A stretch of 64,000 bases of DNA from Tricholomella constricta (taxonomy: Eukaryota; Basidiomycota; Agaricomycetes; Agaricales; Lyophyllaceae): contig JAACJP010000002.1 of NCBI GenBank assembly GCA_013368375.1, forward strand, positions 2,265,709-2,329,708. The letters run 5' to 3'. Below are positions 23,131 through 35,512 of the stretch, one piece after another. Numbering within the stretch: the stretch's first letter is position 1; each line of letters opens with the position of its first letter. Under the pieces are notes generated by a model. It was not told where the DNA came from, ran no database searches, and saw only the letters and a program-made list of their open reading frames with translations. A program made the translations under genes and the position numbers.

Positions 23131-23636
23131 GGATCAAAACTCTGCATAAAACAAAATATCAGGAATCGACGTCCAGCCTCAAATATCAAGACCTTACAGA
23201 GGAGGAAAAGAAGAAAAAGAAGATGGCGGGGCGTGCGGAGCTGAGGACATGTCGTCGATTTTCCAGGTTGATAAAGAGAAGATGGGCGCCAGCTCTTCAG
23301 CGCCCGTGAAATATTGAACAATGATTGACATCATGACTAACCTGAGCACGTAGCGCCGCAGTGATCGCGCAGACCATGAGCTTGGAATACATGATGGTTG
23401 CTGCCGAGGGAATTGGTAGCAAAACGTCCTTCAAATGTGCTTCAAAGGCTTTAGACCTTCATCGTAAAAGTTCGAGAACCATACCTTTTGGGTCGAATTG
23501 TCAAGGGGGTTGAAACATTTCAGAAAATGCAGTGGGCTCCCCTGCGAGCGTTGCCTTTGATGTCGCATTTGTAGGATATGCGTAACTCTGAGAAGATTAC
23601 CCTTTGCTCCATCGGATTGAGGATCTTCCTGTGTTG
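23131..23636. other. upstream region of the membrane protein gene, no gene recognised
   Basis: An intron-like stretch (GTAAGG near 23200 to a tgcag near 23145 on the minus strand) could be a 5' UTR intron of the membrane protein gene, because the frame before its ATG is closed. Nothing else is recognised. Confidence 0.3.
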
Positions 23637-23930
23637 AAGGCTATGCGTTGCCTCGACAAAACTGCCCACTAAGCGAAAGCGCCATTCCGTCAGAGTACCT
23701 TGGCGCCACGACGAGAGTCATAGATCATCTACGTGGATTTCGTAGCTGTGCAAAGTGAGTTTTTAAACGGTTTGAAAGCTATGCGACGCCTCTTGAAAAA
23801 GCACTTTCGAGAGGAGAACAGAGATACTGCCCACTAAGCGAGAGCGCCCATCTGTCGATCAGCCAGAGGACCTTGGCGCCACGACGAGAATCACAGATCA
23901 TCCACGTGGACCTTGCAGCTGTGCATAGTC
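23637..23930. repeat. diverged direct repeat, two ~120-150 bp units
   Basis: Unit one (about 23637-23757) and unit two (about 23777-23930) share an opening gctatgcg phrase, then actgcccactaagcg, and a conserved core ttggcgccacgacgaga followed by a cacgtgga-like and agctgtgca stretch. Unit two has a ~30-bp insertion near its start. No coding function is evident. A minus-strand open frame spans unit two, but it is probably incidental. Confidence 0.55.
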
Positions 23931-26900
23931 TTCCTTGGAGAGCGGAAGTTACACGAGAAGAGGAGTCATATGTACTTGAGGACATGATCATGGTGGCCAA
24001 GAGAACGAGTTTTGCTGTCGCAAGGAAACGTCAACACAAGGGTGATCAAAAATAAACCAGCGTCGAGGGCACGTCCAACTGATAAGGAGTAGCCGGTAAT
24101 TGTGGTTGAACATTTGCGTAGTGAATTACGCCTCAAGGGCGCTGTTGGATCAACGCGAACGCTTTTGCTTCACCGTTGTTGTTAACCACTCGGATGAAGG
24201 TGGAAATGCATCACGTGTCGAACTTTCCTTCCTTTTCCCAAGGAGTTGAATGACACCACGTTAGGCCTCTCTGTTAGGCGCTTTCAAGGGCTCTCATTCG
24301 ACGGCGCGGATGCTGCTGATCCGTAAGCTCTCTCTGCCTTTGTATGGATTGCACCAAGTCACCGACGGGAGATACAAAAATCAATTTCATTCCTCTGGGA
24401 GGATTGCTTCTTCGGTGAATCTTTGTGCAATTCTTCGACTTATCATATTAATGTGCAGTGAGATCATCGTTGTGCCAGAGCTATAGTATAACGTCTAGAT
24501 CAACCCTCTTTGCGGCCTTCATCGAGAATTTCGAACGTTGTTTATGGTGCGCATTGTACCTCATTGCTCTGAGTTTCATCGAATCTTCTCTCCTAGATCC
24601 CGTCCGACTCATTCAATGCCGCCGGCCCCATTCAGCCATTCCGATCATTTGGCGGTATCATAGTGTTGCGATGATTTCCGAACCTTCGCCTCCTTCGAGA
24701 AACCTAGGCTCGGTTTACCTCTGCTTTAGTCGATGCTTTTTTAAGCAGGGAGTTGGCAGGGAGTCGAAACATTCTTCTAAGGCAACACTACAGCAACACT
24801 ACATACCCTGTGATCCACGATGAAAGGCGTCCTCGTATTCCCCTCTACGTGCGGTCAAACGGGAAAATCTACGGCTCGTTTATCTGCCATCACCCTCGGT
24901 GCCTCCACGTCCGTACGACTCCTACTGACTGGCCTCACGCTTTATACTTCCTTGGAGGAGCTGTCTATCACTCGCGAAGTAGCCAATACTGCTGCTCAAC
25001 CTTCTCTCTCATATCGTACAACAGACGAATACCTCGTGAGATGCAGCCAGAAGGGGGCTTGGGCCGTTCTCCGCCAGTCATCTGCACCGATAACTTCAAG
25101 TTGCGGCGTCCTGCTCAATGTGCTAAGGCGCTGGCTACAGCTGATCGCGCGACACTACTGAAATGCTCTCCGGCGATGAAGCCTCAGATATCGATATTCA
25201 ACCTTGTTCCCTCTTCAACCTATTGGATTACGCCGTTTCCCCTCATTGCTGGATATCTCTAAACCTCGGAAGAGTTCTACTTCCCGCCAACTTTTGGCAA
25301 AGCGAATCGTCCAACGCATGACCTCCGTACGGTCGGCTTTTCGCATGCAACGGAGGAGGCTTCTCTGGGCATTGCGTTGCAGACGGCGGACCATCTTTGT
25401 CACGGGCGGACAGCATACAGATGCAGGCCTGGCTGGCGCGCCATTTTCCCTCCCTCCCCTCCCATCAGGGGTGTAGACGCTGAGGATGTCTGTAAATGCT
25501 TAATGGGAGCGTCGTCTTCATAGCTGGACGACTGGATACCTCCTGTCCAAATTCTCGAAGACTTCCATGAGCCTGTCGAACTTCGACATGGGGGGAATTC
25601 GCATGGATGTTGACTCGGCTGACCAGGAGGACCTTCGCTGGCAAGTCTATTTCCTGTTCTCCGTCGTCTATTAACCATTGTACGTGTCACGGGCTTACAG
25701 GAGCGAATACGAAAGCCTCCGCGAGCTCAATCTTCCCTGAATCAATTTGATGCACGTTCAAAAGAGGTGAAAACTTTACCTCATGGGGTAAGGGTTCTTC
25801 TGACAGATACAGACAGATACCCCTGTCCTTCATGTGGGCTTTATCAGGGGCTGATCCATGTTTCGTCAGGAACAATCTCGGGGCTGGACGTTACGTTGTA
25901 GACGATCCGTTCACACATTTTCGCAACATCTTTATGGATGCCGACCCTTCCTGTTATGTTCTTCCTTTTGTCTTGCTCTGTCACGATTTTGGCCACGGTT
26001 CCCAGTTTCTGGCTTCCATGCTGCATCCCGTTACGTGGCATCCCTTGATCCATGAAGGGATACTGAGTGGGCTCGAATTTTTCTTCTCATCTCTTAAAAT
26101 TTCATCCCACGTTCCGCAGTTCTCGGTCCATTTGTCGTCGATGATTGGTGGATTATCGCCGTTCTACTATACTTAAAACCTGTTCAAACTCTTCCGTGGC
26201 TGATCCGTGTTGTCCGATCGCTTGATAGTTCGACATTAGTCCTCTCAATCACCTCGAAAAGCCGGCCACAGTGAATGGTGCCGTTTAACGGATCTTCTCT
26301 TTTCATTTCAGAACACGTCAACTCTATCTTCGGTTTCGACGTCTCGACATATGTCCAACGCAGCGTCCAGGTGTGTATATCAATCTGGGGCCTGGAACAA
26401 TTATTTTCGTGTGGTTGATGGCAGATTGTGACAAGTTTCTGCATCGCACGCGGGTTATGTGATGCTGATTCCCTCTCTTGTCGACGTTGCCGACAACCTG
26501 GCCATTTTCATTGGACATCGCATGTCGATTTAACCGGCCGACGACCACGGGAAATCGCCAGACAGACGGTGTGCCATGCTCGCCCACTTCTTCTCTTGAC
26601 AGTTCTGCCCAACAAGCGGCCCATCCACTGGAAAGAGGGAGTTCCGCGCACCCATTTGACATATGCTTGACACCTCTCTTTCCCCCTCGCTTACCTCGTC
26701 CCTGCATTGGAATGAATGGGCTTTGTACTCGTGGCCGACCCTAACCCATTTCCCGTCAACTGCTGGCAGCGCACAGAATCCGTTTAGCGCGAGCCTGGAT
26801 TTGTGGCGCGTGGTGCTCGTGATTCACTTGCGCTCAAAAAAGCACCGGACCTCCTATGTTTCTGTCAAGCATTTCTTATGGCATGTATCCGAATACTCGG

Positions 26901-29900
26901 CGCTTTCGAGAGAGGTCAGGAGCGCATTTCTCGTTTTCCTTTCTTTCGCGCTCTGAAGTGGGCCCTGCAGCTTGCGCTTTCCAGAGAGAATACGTACTAG
27001 CACTTTTCATGTCACCAAAACGTCTATCGCTGTCATTTCGCCCAGGGACTTAATACTTTGGCCAGCAACCCTATCCAGGCGCTCCCGGACCGCACGAGCT
27101 CGGTTGTCGATCAGCTCTCGACATTATTAGAATGAAGGCACAACCTGTACCTCACATCCTGAACCAATCCCGAACACTGGTCCCATGTTTCCTACATTGG
27201 AGCGTTCGCCGCTCTTCCCCCTACCGTCATCTCCGTCGATCACGTCGGCGTTCTCCCTCGTTCGTTACGACAGGTGTCGCCTCATTCGGAGGCTCGTTAC
27301 TTTGTGATCGTTCGCGAATGCTCTCTGTGGTTTCCCCATATATTATATCTTCCGAATGCACGACACAGGAGAATGAGGACATCAAGCCTAGCGCACGATG
27401 TCTGCGGGGAAGATGTACTGATGTTCATCGAGATGAGGAGCGCTATAAGCACTGCACATGTTTCGAGATTCGTCGAGTATATACCAATAAATGAGGCAGT
27501 CAAACAAAGAAAAGGAAGGTCGTTCATCAACAAAGCTTTTCCTGACGGAACTCTCGTTCCGCACCCATTACGAGGTCGTGCTGGGCATTTGGAGCGAAGT
27601 CCAATGCCAGCACAGCGTCCTGCGGGGGCTCGCAGCCGCCATATCGGCAATTTACCGAAAGATGTTCAACCTGGAGGTCGAAAAAATCGTCACAATTGTA
27701 ACCGCAGTATAGCTCTGGAGAGGGGTGTGATTCGGACAGCGACCAAGACTGGATATATACGAGTCGCGGCGCGGTCCAGCGAACTGTCTCGATCGTGGAC
27801 GTAGGTACGCTCGCCAGATTCCCTACTAAGACGGACGCGTCGCGATTACGCCTGCCACATTGACTTAGTGAGTGATCTGCGAGGCAGAGTTTATTCGCGG
27901 GAGCATAGCGTACACCAAAAATATGGTGCCTCGCAGATGGAGGGACGCACTGCTCGAGAGCGGCGACGATGATGCTGGAGCAACACTTCAAAGAGCATGG
28001 TGGAAGAGCACGAGACGACAGGCTGCCTGGCATCTTGAATCCTTCAGAGATCTCGTAGTAGAAGGCAAAGCGAGGCGATATAGCTGGCGCCTTGGTAGAA
28101 CATCATCCATAGCTGTAATCGGCCTGTCCTTGCAAACGCCGGCTCATGAGTTCCCGAAGGCCCAGTCGCCCCAACGTTCCGTTGAATCCCAAACCCGGCG
28201 ACCGGGTGCCGGGAGGCGATCGATAGCGCATGTGGCAAATGGCCCAGGTGGCGATGCGGCGAGAGCGCGAGGAGGCGCGCTGACGGGATGGCGCAAGCCC
28301 CAGATGCCTGTACACTCGTGCGAGAGCCCCAAACAGGCGCTGCAGTCACGTTCGGCCGTTCACATCGCCGCGGAGGCTAGTTAACACTCTTGCATGCTCT
28401 TTCATCGAGCATGCGGCGAAAGCTGGCCTTGGCCCCTACAAAGGGCCCCGTGTGGGTGGATACCAGTCTAGGAGTGAAGCAAATGCATCGCCGGATTGAA
28501 ACTTGAAAGCGCATTATGGACCGTCGGGCTAAGACGAGCGTCCAATTCGGCCGATGGATTTTGGTACGCGCTTCCCCAAGGAGGGGCCCTCCATAGATTG
28601 TCCAAAGGCGGACTACGTGACTGGAATCGATACATTGACAGCATTACGCTCGAAGACCAGCCGTAGTCCTCCTGGCGGTGTAGGGAAGGATCACGGAGCC
28701 GAGAGCAGCGAAAAGGCCCCGCACGTACATACATAGCAGCACAGAAGTTAGAACGAAGGATGAGAGAGATCAATGGCCCTGATGACGATGACGCGAGTTC
28801 TTCAGCACCTTGACGACGGGAAACAGATCACAAGGCAACCTCATGTTCAGGGCCCAGGGCGCCTTTAAGCTTTCCATGTTTCCTTTGTCGAGTTCCTCCC
28901 AGGTCCCCCCCACTCGCCGTTCCTCTGGCAGCGAAATGGATTTTCAGGAACGAGCACGAAGGAAGCATTTTTGTCTCTTTTCTCTTTTATCTTATTTTTT
29001 GCTTTTTTGCCTCTGCGTTTCGCTTCCGCCAGGTCCTATCGAACCGTTCCTTTCCTTCCTTCGATCAAACAGCTAAAAAATGCGCACAAGCTCGTGTGGC
29101 AGGACAACTCCACCACTGGTTGAGGCGTGCTCCTTTGTCCGTTCCCGCTCCCTTCGGTGAGGTATAGGGCTTGGGCACTCGCATTCGGCCACTGCTGTAA
29201 CTGCATATGGCATCGCAGATAAGATCACGCGGGCGCAATTATGTAGTAGTTACCCACTCAACAAGGATAAATTGCATTCAAGCGTTGCACAGTTCATCTT
29301 TTTTTTGTACCCTCTTCGATGGTGGTGGGGCAGATGGCGCGCTGGCTCCCTGCTCCCTGCTCCCTGCTTCCTGCTTCGTGCTTACTGCTTACCACTTATA
29401 GTTAGACCCGGTCGGACGCGGGGGCAGAGAGACGCGGTAGTGACAACTGTCGCCGAGAACGCTATCCCATGACAAGCCAGCCGTCCCGTGGTCCCGTGAA
29501 TTGCGTCTGGACAATCTGCTTTCCTGCTTCAGCGGAGATCTGAACCGTAGGATGGGCGAAGGCGCTCGACGGCACATGCCCATGCCTATGCCCATGTCGA
29601 TCTGATATAGGAGCCGCAAGTGTCGGGGATCATATCGAGGCTCCATTCATTCATTCATTGATTCAATTCATCATGATTGGGGCTTGCGAACACTACCCTC
29701 GTTCTGTCGCTGCCCATGAAAGCGATGAAAATAGAATGTTCATGATATGTATGAATAGTTTCTGTCAGCGGCACATCGATGAGATTGCAAGCTTCGGACT
29801 TCAAGCTCCAGGGTCGTGATTCCTGAGTTCGTGACGGGGCGTCCGGCCGTGTACAAGCTTTACATGTACGTGTGTGATGTAGTGCGGAGCGCAGGTGGAG

Positions 29901-31511
29901 TGGAAGTCCCCCATCGACTATTGATATCGATATTGATATTGATCCAGCACCATCGGCGCCCCGGTCGGAGTGTATCTCGTATCTCTGTGTGTGGGGGGTC
30001 AGGTGTCCACGTTATCATCGTCGTCGTGGTGGAGGAAAGGAAAGGAAAGGAAAGGAAAGGAAAGGAATGGGGCTCTGCGGCGCGGATCAGCGGCGTCGGT
30101 AATCGTGATGTGCCAATATTATCAATAACAATAACCAATTTGCCGTTCACTGCGATTGTCGGCGATCTGGATGAGCCACGAGGGTTATTGCGATTGCAAT
30201 TGCATCGACAGAACGACGAACGACGAACGACGAAAGGCCGCGCCGAATTCAAATTCGAAGTGGGACTGGCACTGGGACTGATAACTATAGAACTGGAATT
30301 GGAATTGGAAAGTGAACGCGGGGATGCGGGAGCGGGAGCGGACTCGGGAGTGCGACTGATGATATATATAATTTCATTCGACACCCTGATCATGAAGATC
30401 TAAACTTCGAAGTTTGATGCATAAATTTGAAGTCTTTGATGTACATATGTGTATGATATATGATCTTTGATGAGAGAGGGAGAGAGGGAACAAAAAAAGG
30501 GGGTGGTGGTGGTGGCATCATGATCGATGGATGGCCAATTGGAGTCTTGGACTGATAATTGATAATTGTGATAATTGATATCGATAGGATCGAGATGGCG
30601 TACCCCGTTAACGTTGCCCCTGATTGGCACTCCTCCCAGCGTGTGGTGTCTGGTGTCTGGTGTGGAGAGGACCCAAATTCAAATTCAAATTCCAGTGCCG
30701 TGTGCGTGTGCGCGTGCGTGTGGAGTCACGGTACAAAGATACATATCACATTCATGTTTTATGTGACACAAAAGCGACAACAGCAACAGCGCGAATAAGT
30801 GAGGGTGAACTATGTATGGGAAGATATTAGACAGGAATCGAGTATAAACAAAGCCAGAGGCCAGAGGCCAAAGCCAGGTTCAGAGTCATAGACAGAAGAG
30901 GTGAGTGAGCGAAAGTGAGAAAGTGAGTGAGAGTGAGAGCGAGTATATATATATATATATGCACAGTGCCGGCGGGGGCGGGGGGCGTAGGATAGGATAG
31001 GATAGGATACCGCGGTGTAGAATAACGTTATGCTATGTGACAAGAAGGTCGAAACTGGATATGGATGTCAAAGATTGGATATTGGATATTGAATATTGAG
31101 CGTTGAGCGTGGCGGGAGGGGGCTATATGGTACGGTATGATATATGTATGCACAATGCACAATGCATGAGGGCACGATACGATAAATGTTGCGATGAGCG
31201 ATGATTGGATTGGGAGTGTGAAGATAAATCCGGCCCGAGGCACGAAGCAGCGCGCGAAGAGGAAGAGAAAGGAAAAGAGAAAAAGTCTCCAACGTCCGGA
31301 GCGAGAGAGAGAGAGAGAGAGTACACGCATAACCCGATCAAGACAGTGAGGGAGGGAGGGAATTGACGCACACACAGAGAGAGAGAGGAGAGAGCAACGG
31401 AAGAAAAACGAAAGCCCCGTATGATAGATCCCAGCAAAAAGCAAAGAGAAAAAAAGAAATAGCGCGTCGTCGACGGACGACAACGCAAATGTCCACATCC
31501 AAGCACCACGC
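23931..31511. other. 7.6-kb gene-poor stretch
   Basis: I find no exon chain that I can defend. Open frames at 24753-25262, 25832-26176, 27274-27804 (+) and 27527-28033, 28468-28773 (-) show no family signature and no consistent splicing. They may be remnants of decayed genes. From about 29640 the sequence becomes simple: short attc repeats (29642-29662), a ggaaa tract (30033-30066), alternating ta (30945-30960) and ga repeats (31301-31320). The stretch next to 31511 should include the 3' UTR of the minus-strand zinc-finger gene. Confidence 0.4.
30033..30066. repeat. ggaaa pentanucleotide microsatellite
   Basis: About seven consecutive ggaaa units are followed by a degenerate unit. It is a simple repeat with no other feature. 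Confidence 0.9.
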
Positions 31512-34371
31512 TCACGCAGCATACCCCTGCCCCGATCCTGCACCCACATACCCCTCATACGACGACGCCGACGCATACCCTCCCGTTCCCTCCGCATACC
31601 CCTGCTGCTGCTGCTGCTGCAGCGCCTGGAACCCCTGCGCCTGCGCCTGCTGGTGCGCCATATGCCCCATGGGGGACAGCGGCGCCGGCGAGCGCGAGAA
31701 CGGGGATGCCGAACGGGGGGACGACACGGACACGGACACGGCTCCAGACGCCGCCGCGGCGGAGGGGCCAGAAGAGACGGAGACGTACGGCGGGGCCGGG
31801 GCAAATGCCGTTGCGGGCGTGGAGGCGGCGCTTGCGCTTACGCTGGGTGAGGCGGCGTACATGCTCCCCACGCCTACGCCTACGCCCAGATTCATCCCGG
31901 GGGCGGCGACCCCGACGAGGTTCATGTTGAGTGCGACGGCGTAGGATTGGGACTGCTGCTGCTGATGATGGGGGTGGGCATAGGCGAAGGGATGCTGCTG
32001 CTGCTGCTGTTGTTGTTGTTGTTGGTGTTGCTGTTGTTGCTGATGATGGTGGTGGGCTTGCTGCTGCTGCTGCTGGAGATGATGCGAATGCGGATGCGGA
32101 TGCGGATGCGAGTGTGCAGCGCCCGGGGGCGAGTTCGAGGATGTCGAGGAGACAGAGTACGCCGTCGAGTGCGGACGTGGTGGGGGCGCGTACCCATTTA
32201 CGTGCCCGTGCCCGTGTCCATGCCCATGGCCGTTCTGCGCAGGCGTCACCCGCCGCGACGGCGGCGACACCCTCCCGTTCCCATTCCCATTCCCAAATTT
32301 GTTCCGCATCCCGCCGCCGCCGCCCTCCTCGCTCGTCCTCCTCCGCCCCACAGACCCAGACCCCCCAGACCCCGCAGGCGACGGCCCACCCCGTCCCTGC
32401 TGATGTCCATGTCCGTGCCCATGTCCATGTCCATGTCCGTGTCCATGTCCGTGTCCATGCCCATGCCCATGCCCGTGCCCGTGCCCGTGTCCGGGCGGAG
32501 ACCCCGACCCCCGATCAAAGATCGACATCGCACCCGTATTACCCACGATACCCAAGCCCGACGCCGTCCCAGGCCTGCCTTCCCCTCCTCCCCCTCCTCC
32601 TGCCCCTGCGCGCCCCTCCGAGTTCGACAAGAGGAACGCGGCACCTCCAAGCCCGCCAAACACGGCGTTGGGGTCGAGCGCGCCCCCCGTGTCCGCTCCT
32701 GCCCCACCGCCGCCGCTCGCGTCGTTGCAGAGCTCCATGACGCTCAGCCGCCGCGACTGTGGCCGCGACTCGGAGCCGTAGTCATAGTCCAGCGCCGCAC
32801 TGCCCTGGTGTGCGTGTGGATGTGATTGGTTATGGGGGTGCTGCTGCTGCTGCTGGGGATGGTGCTGTGGGTGGTGCGGGTGCGCGTACCCCGTAAGCTC
32901 GTCGTACGAGTGCAATGGCCCGTCCGGGCCCGAGAACTGGCGTTTGCGGGGGTTGTTGGGCGCGGGAGAGGCGGAGCGGTGCTGCTGCTGCTGCTGCTGT
33001 GAGAGCGCGTCGGGGGGCTGAAAGTAAAATGGAGAGGTGTCGCCGGCGGTGGTGGACGAGGGCGAGGTCACTGTGGAGGCCGATACGGATACGCCCGAGT
33101 CGGCAGAGTCGTAGGTGCCGGAGGGGGGAAGGGCGGGTGGTGGCGGAAGGTCAGAGTAGGCCCGGGCGAAGTGCAGCGCAGGAACGCCGGCGCCGCCGTA
33201 ATATGATTTGGAGGGGTTGGCGGGTGGGTTGGGGTAAAATGAGGTGGCAGAGGAGGAGGATGAGGAGGGCCGGTTCGCGGTGGAGGGCCGGGGGCGAAGG
33301 TGTGCTGGAAATGGTAAAAGTTGCTGCTGCTGCTGGGTATGGGAGGCGGGGGACGAGGAAGCAGAGTAGGAGGAGTGCTGGGCCTGGTGCTGCTGCTGGT
33401 ACTGGTGTAGAGTGGTGTGCTGCGGGGGAGAGGAGGAGGAGGATATGGATGCAGAGACGATGGCTGATAATGGCGGAAGACGTTCGCCTGAGGTGCCGGG
33501 GCGGGATCCAGTGCCAGATCGCGGTTGATCGCCGGGTAGACCGAATGTGAGGGTGGGGGTGAAGGGGAGAAAGGACGACTGTTGGGGAAAGGACTGGCTG
33601 GGGTCACGAAAGGACTGGCTGGCCGTGTGTTGGTGCGGGTGCGGGCCACGCGAGCTGGGCCGAGGTTCGAGGTCAGCAGGCTGGACGTGCCAAGAAGACT
33701 GGTGGTAGAGCATCGAGTGGTGGTCGCCGTCATAACCGTTGGGCATGGATGCGAGGTCCTCCTGCTTGATCATATCCATCCCGTTGGCGCCGACGCCGGG
33801 GCTGCCGTTATGGGCAGAATTGCCGTTCGGGGGAGGAGACTGGGGCTGAACGGCGGCGCTGGTACGACGGCCACTGCGGGGATTGCCGACCTTGTTCGCA
33901 GCGGCCATGGTAGCGTGGAGGGTGGTGAGATCGCGCATCATGCGCTCGTTTTGCTCCTGCTTGTCGGCATGCACGGTCTGGGCATGCTGGCGCAGGTTGT
34001 CGAGACGCGAGAACTGCTTGCCGCAATGACACGTAAAGGGCCGTTCCCCTGTGTGTTTCCTGGCGATAACGAGAGGTCAGCGTGCTGGAGGCGGGGAGAC
34101 GACCAGGAACGCACCGGATGTGACGTGCAAGGTGCTCGCTGCGAGAAAAGACCATACGACAGTCGCCGTAGCCCCTACACTGGAAGGTCTTTGCGGGGGC
34201 AGGACGATATCGCTTGTTCACGCCGGCGATGGCGGCGGGGATGTTGTGGGGTTGAGCGTTGGCAACCATGGCGGCCATGTCGTGGTGGACGTCGTTGGTG
34301 GCGGCGAGGGGAGCAGTGCCTGTAGCGGAGGGATCAGGGGAGGATCGTTCAGGGGACGATTTGCGCTCCAT
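31512..34371 (-). CDS. C2H2 transcription factor with long low-complexity C-terminus (934 aa, 2 exons)
   Basis: Exon 1 is 34115-34371 and exon 2 is 31512-34059, joined in phase by a 55-bp GT-AG intron; together they encode 934 residues. Two adjacent zinc fingers straddle the intron. Finger 1 has C65, C71, H84, H88 with the segment [12 protein letters not shown]. The linker is TGERPFT. Finger 2 has C96, C98, H111, H116 with [12 protein letters not shown]. The pair matches the Msn2/Adr1/Usv1-like fungal C2H2 group, nuclear regulators that bind short GC-rich or stress-type elements. The rest (residues 130-934) is Ser, Pro, Gln, His and Gly-rich, with several poly-Gln runs from CAG repeats, a Gly-His repeat near residues 605-640 and Ala/Ser-rich ends, typical of activation regions. 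Upstream are 39-bp tandem repeats (34602-34690). Confidence 0.87.
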
Positions 34372-34601
34372 GAACAACGCAAAAAAGAATGAACGCTGCA
34401 TATATGTAGGTGCCTGATCAATGAACAGGCACAGCGGAGTTTCAATCGCAACCCAAATTCCCGGGTCAGGTCCGCATTCAACTTGGCCCAAGCCGACCGT
34501 CTAGAGAGCCCGACGATGTGCTCAACGTCCTCAACGCCCGCCAACAGAACATGCGGACTAATCCCCAGTGAAAAGTCGCACGTGTGAGATCATATCAAAT
34601 C

Positions 34602-34690
34602 GTGTCAGGTATTCAACATCTGTTGAGCTCGTATCACATTGTGTCAGGTATTCAACATCTTTTGAGCTCGTATCAGGTATTCGATATCGT
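34602..34690. repeat. 39-bp tandem repeats upstream of the C2H2 gene
   Basis: The phrase gtgtcaggtattcaacatc occurs at 34602-34620 and again at 34641-34659, and a shorter variant begins at 34674. Each is followed by a tgagctcgtatca-like stretch. They lie 230-320 bp upstream of the ATG at 34371, on the promoter side. No known factor site is claimed. Confidence 0.7.
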
Positions 34691-35323
34691 ATGAGCTTAT
34701 ACTTCATTGTATGATATCCTGTGATCAACCTTGCAACCTGTCCAGAAACCGTCGCCAACTTGAATTCACAGAAACCCTGAACCCACGTCGCTTACTAGCG
34801 CCCCGTAAGTGCCAGCAAACAAACTCAGACTGCTGGTTTCTCGCACTCACGTGAACGTCCCAGACTTCTGGCTAAACCACATCCACTGGTTTTACCCTCT
34901 CCAGCCACGTCGTCAATAGTGGATAGCAGCGCCCCGGCCCCGAACATGCTGCTGATCGAGCCTCCCATGCTAAGTGTGCCGCAGACAACTTCTCTTACAC
35001 CCCATTTGCATTCAACAGACCCCTCGCCGCTCTCATCGACGGAAAAAGCTGCGCTCTCGGCCTCACAGCCATCTGCATGGTGACACAGCTGACACCCGCG
35101 TTCGCGGTCCCGCAGTCAGCTGCGCCTTTGGCACAGCAAACAGATGCACTCTCAGCAACACGAACGGCCGCATCGCATCACGCAGTCTCCACGGTAACCG
35201 CACCCCATGCAGCTGGGAAGAAAATGGTTTCCCTCGAAAACCACGACCGCACGGCGAGTCATACATCCTTTCTCACATTGTCTACATTGCTCACCTCTGA
35301 TATTGTACAGAAACCTTTGCACA
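34691..35323. other. region upstream of the small plus-strand gene, exon structure unresolved
   Basis: Open, Ala/Ser/Thr-rich plus-strand frames occur at 34946-35080 and 35077-35424 but are offset by a frame. Short intron candidates (for example a GTGACA to GCAG stretch at 35079-35114, and GTAACC at 35192 to TACAG at 35310) could join them. I could not decide on a structure. These may be the 5' exons of the gene that ends at 35512. Confidence 0.35.
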
Positions 35324-35512
35324 ATGGAATGGTGCAAGAACGTCGGTGGATCGACCCCCCAGTTTGCGGCATACTGGGAAGGGCTGAAAGATACCCCCGA
35401 GGGACAGGTACGTTGAACACCTGACTGCTCCCATAGACTCGTCTAATTTCAGTTCCATCAGCGCTTCAAAGACCTATCGGATGCTGCGAAAGCAAACTCG
35501 AAGAGGAAATAG
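35324..35512 (+). CDS. 3' exons of a small protein of unknown function
   Basis: Two exons are clear: one ending at 35407 and one at 35453-35512, joined in phase by a 45-bp GT-AG intron (35408-35452). From the ATG at 35324 they encode 47 residues containing W-C-K-N-V-G-G-S-T and AAYWEGLKDTPEGQ, then FKDLSDAAKANSKRK to the stop. A TACAG acceptor at 35306-35310 suggests that the coding sequence continues upstream (34946-35190), so this is probably a C-terminal part. I do not recognise the family. The spacing, phase and charged helical tail support real coding. Confidence 0.45.

Noticed and set aside
26440..26560. Plus frame VMLIPSLVDVADNLAIFIGHRM as a gene remnant
   Set aside because: It is a short fragment without neighbours in phase and without a family match I can name.
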